Source: Myxococcaceae bacterium
Lineage (GTDB): Bacteria; Myxococcota; UBA727; JABDBI01
Direction of reading: 5' to 3'
DNA length: 64,000 nt
Assembly: GCA_016000045.1 (NCBI GenBank)
Contig: JAECQY010000007.1
Span: 24,554 to 88,553, forward strand
The notes under the pieces were generated by a model, which ran no database searches, was not told where the DNA came from, and saw only the letters and a program-made list of their open reading frames with translations. Position numbers and translations under genes: made by a program. Shown here piece by piece: positions 62,374 through 64,000 of the stretch (its first letter is position 1; each line of letters begins with the position of its first letter).

Positions 62374-63735
62374 TCAACTCACACAGCGAACGATGCCGTA
62401 GCCCGCCGTACCGGAGTAGGTCATGTAGCCGACGCCGAAAGAGACACCCCAACCACCAGTAGGAATACCCGCCACCGGTGACGATGACCAGAACCAATTC
62501 GCTGGCTCGCCCGAAAACGCGGTGCTGTCCATCATGAGCGCCCTACTGTTCTGGCTGTAATCTACCAGCGTTTGCAATTCCCGGACTGTCGGCAAACGCC
62601 ACCTTCCGGCTCCAGAACCCCCCAGGCTTAGGTTATTACAATAGGTCATAGCCCCCGATTGACTATAAGACCCATCACCATTCGGACCACCGCTCGTAGG
62701 CGCCACCTTCTGCCAAACCAGCTCGGTCACCTTGTCGATCACCGTACCCGCAGTCGTTCCGCTGCCTATCGTATACCGAGAGCTGGGAGGTGCTGTATAG
62801 CTAGAACGCACACAACGAACCGCGCTGCTCGTCGAGTTGGATTGGAAGCTAGACTCAGGTACATTGGATGAGCTTCGCACATACCAAGAATAGCCACTAT
62901 TTCCAATATCCGGCGAGCCTGACCAGAAGTCTGAAGCGGGCGCTCCGGGAAAGGCCGTCGCATCTAAGCAAGGAGCGGTGGAATTCGTGTAATCGATCAA
63001 AGTCCCCAACTCCACGATGTTCGGCGCTCTCCAGTCTGTATAAGCCCCGGTATTTCGGCTCGAGCAATAACATCGCACCGATGTAAAAACCATCGGTGTC
63101 GCGCCAGCGACTTGCTCCCACTGCATACTCGTTAGCGCATCGCTCACGACTCCGTTCGAAATCGCATACCGACCCGTTTGCTTCACCGCATCGCTGTAGA
63201 CACCGGTGCTGTGATTCCAGGCAGCTAAAAGGCCGTTCAGCAGCTGCGCCGCGCTCGAAAAACAAGCATCGGCACCTGCGTCTTCACTTTCAGAAAGACT
63301 TGCTGTCAACGTCGATTTCGGCACAATGCGGTAATGCGCTTGAAGCATTTGAGCCTGCGACCACCCTACCACCATACGCGTTTGCAAAAGGTGGTAATGC
63401 CTCAGGGCCAGCTGATCTGCAGTGGCCAGTTCCGCAAAGGACCCACAATCACTACTCAAGGCCGATGCCGGCTCAAAACCCGGCCAGCAGTCCACGCGCT
63501 CCACTTCTACATCGAAAAACACCGAGCAATTGAGCTCAAAGGGCATGCGATATCCGGTACTCGATTTCACTTGATCCGCAGTCCGATTGAGAACCGCTCG
63601 AACGGCTTCTTGACTCTGATTATCCGTCGAAAGATTTTGGAAATACGCATGGAAATGGTCTCCAAAATCTGTGCTAATCGAAAACTGAGCCAAGGCGCTG
63701 AAAGAAAAACAAAGTGCCAAACTAAACTGAAACAT
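62374..63735 (-). CDS. Exported DUF1566 protein with DGR-type variable C-terminus (copy B)
   Basis: 453 residues from ATG 63735, directly after the TAA of the upstream gene (TAAATG), so probably translationally coupled. The signal peptide MFQFSLALCFSFSALAQ is followed by the same N-terminal domain as copy A, a shorter linker (SESEDAGADACFSS) and the two DUF1566 domains. The second has an insertion (SGGPNGDGSYS) relative to A. The terminal block FGVGYMTYSGTAGYGIVRCVS differs from A only in first and second codon positions. Sequence identity with A continues for ~14 bases past the stop (GAGTTGAGCGCT), where a homing signal would be expected, then ends. Confidence 0.8.
   Translation of the reverse strand: MFQFSLALCFSFSALAQFSISTDFGDHFHAYFQNLSTDNQSQEAVRAVLNRTADQVKSSTGYRMPFELNCSVFFDVEVERVDCWPGFEPASALSSDCGSFAELATADQLALRHYHLLQTRMVVGWSQAQMLQAHYRIVPKSTLTASLSESEDAGADACFSSAAQLLNGLLAAWNHSTGVYSDAVKQTGRYAISNGVVSDALTSMQWEQVAGATPMVFTSVRCYCSSRNTGAYTDWRAPNIVELGTLIDYTNSTAPCLDATAFPGAPASDFWSGSPDIGNSGYSWYVRSSSNVPESSFQSNSTSSAVRCVRSSYTAPPSSRYTIGSGTTAGTVIDKVTELVWQKVAPTSGGPNGDGSYSQSGAMTYCNNLSLGGSGAGRWRLPTVRELQTLVDYSQNSRALMMDSTAFSGEPANWFWSSSPVAGIPTGGWGVSFGVGYMTYSGTAGYGIVRCVS
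62392..62448 (-). repeat. Putative DGR variable region of copy B
   Basis: Homologous to 60722-60778. The invariant codons in both (TGG, GTC, TTC, GGC, TAC, ACG, GCG) interleave with the variable NNY codons, as when template adenines are randomised and other bases kept. Confidence 0.75.
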
Positions 63736-63999
63736 TTAATACCCTCGATTTTCGCAAATCACCCGAATGAGTTCTTCGAGCCGGTTCAAATCCAGATCTC
63801 GAGGCATGGCATTTCTTTTAACGCGTTGTGTCCACCTTTGAGGCAAAACAAGCTTTGCTTTGACACAATGACCTTTCCACAAAGACCAACCCCAAAGCCC
63901 CAGATCAACTCCCGCCTTCACAAAACTGATATAACCCAATGCCAGAGGAATCCCCTCTGCGATTCCTTGCAAAGCATCGTTTTCCTCAGCGCTTTCTGA
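63736..63999 (-). CDS. C-terminal part of an unknown protein (partial at window edge)
   Basis: The frame is open to the window end and gives at least 87 residues; TTG 63972 is an internal codon rather than a convincing start. One hydrophobic, Gly/Trp-rich segment (GIPLALGYISFVKAGVDLGL, then GWSLW) may be a membrane helix; the end is basic and then acidic. No family recognised. Its stop touches the start codon of copy B, so both probably belong to one operon. Confidence 0.55.
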   Translation of the reverse strand, partial: SESAEENDALQGIAEGIPLALGYISFVKAGVDLGLWGWSLWKGHCVKAKLVLPQRWTQRVKRNAMPRDLDLNRLEELIRVICENRGY

Positions 64000-64000
64000 A

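Noticed and set aside
59690..63999. A DGR template repeat near the variable-region genes
   Set aside because: I looked on both strands for an AAC-rich version of the 57-base block and saw none in the window.
1..64000. tRNA or rRNA genes
   Set aside because: No cloverleaf with a T-loop GTTCGANNC pattern in a suitable context or rRNA-like sequence was recognised in the intergenic regions; a covariance-model scan would be decisive.

Overview
The window comes from a Gram-negative, probably host-associated bacterium that I cannot name. It has a TolC-type outer-membrane efflux protein, an AMIN-domain cell-wall amidase, glutamate racemase, a lipoprotein, and many proteins with N-terminal signal peptides. 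Several of these exported proteins carry domains typical of eukaryotes or of effectors aimed at eukaryotes: GBP-like GTPase, OTU protease, ankyrin repeats, LRAT-like acyltransferase, interferon-inducible IFI6/IFI27-like, PAN/apple, MACPF-like and Fic. Together with abundant IS debris and pseudogenes this suggests an endosymbiont, pathogen or predator of eukaryotic cells. The taxonomy is inference.

Layout. 1-8 kb is mostly core: a metallo-beta-lactamase-fold tail, fdxA, an AbrB-like protein, an operon of phosphopantetheinyl transferase, TolC-like and DciA-like genes, a MazF/RHH toxin-antitoxin pair between 57-59 bp direct repeats, then cca and suhB. 8-14 kb is a minus-strand array of short exported DUF1566 (Lcl C-terminal, PF07603) proteins made by tandem duplication, two of them broken, interrupted by a PQQ-type beta-propeller gene. 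14.6-18.8 kb holds a secreted GBP-like GTPase with a collagen-like insert. 18.9-20.1 kb is a graveyard: a collapsed copy of the 2.9-8.0 kb core region next to a decayed IS. 20-32 kb returns to DUF1566 genes and holds a 2541-residue RHS/SpvB polymorphic-toxin-like protein with a Hint domain and an unrecognised C-terminal tip. 32-41 kb is largely core again: Ser/Thr kinase, XerC/D, RlmD-like methyltransferase, amidase, racemase and AI-2E exporter, but with a MACPF-like plus Hint gene pair and a Fic protein lacking its catalytic histidine. 41.5-55.8 kb is an IS-riddled effector region: two OTU proteins, an IFI6-like protein, an LRAT-like protein, and relics of at least four transposase types. 56-64 kb holds larger DUF1566 proteins, a surface lipoprotein, acpP, and what looks like part of a diversity-generating retroelement (DGR).

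The strongest signal is at 60.3-63.7 kb. Two near-identical exported DUF1566 proteins differ in one block at the C-terminus. There, 13 of 19 consecutive codons differ, only at positions one and two, and almost all are NNY codons whose third base is the same in both genes. This is the footprint of adenine-directed mutagenic retrohoming. An Avd-like four-helix-bundle gene lies just downstream of one copy and a 50-codon ORF resembling the start of a DGR reverse transcriptase lies downstream of the other. No template repeat or full reverse transcriptase is visible, so any active machinery must lie elsewhere.

A second recurring arrangement links the small DUF1566 genes to the RHS protein. Relics of an RHS C-terminal tail precede three of them, and a decayed DUF1566 3' end follows the intact RHS gene, the gene order expected of toxin-tip and partner cassettes.
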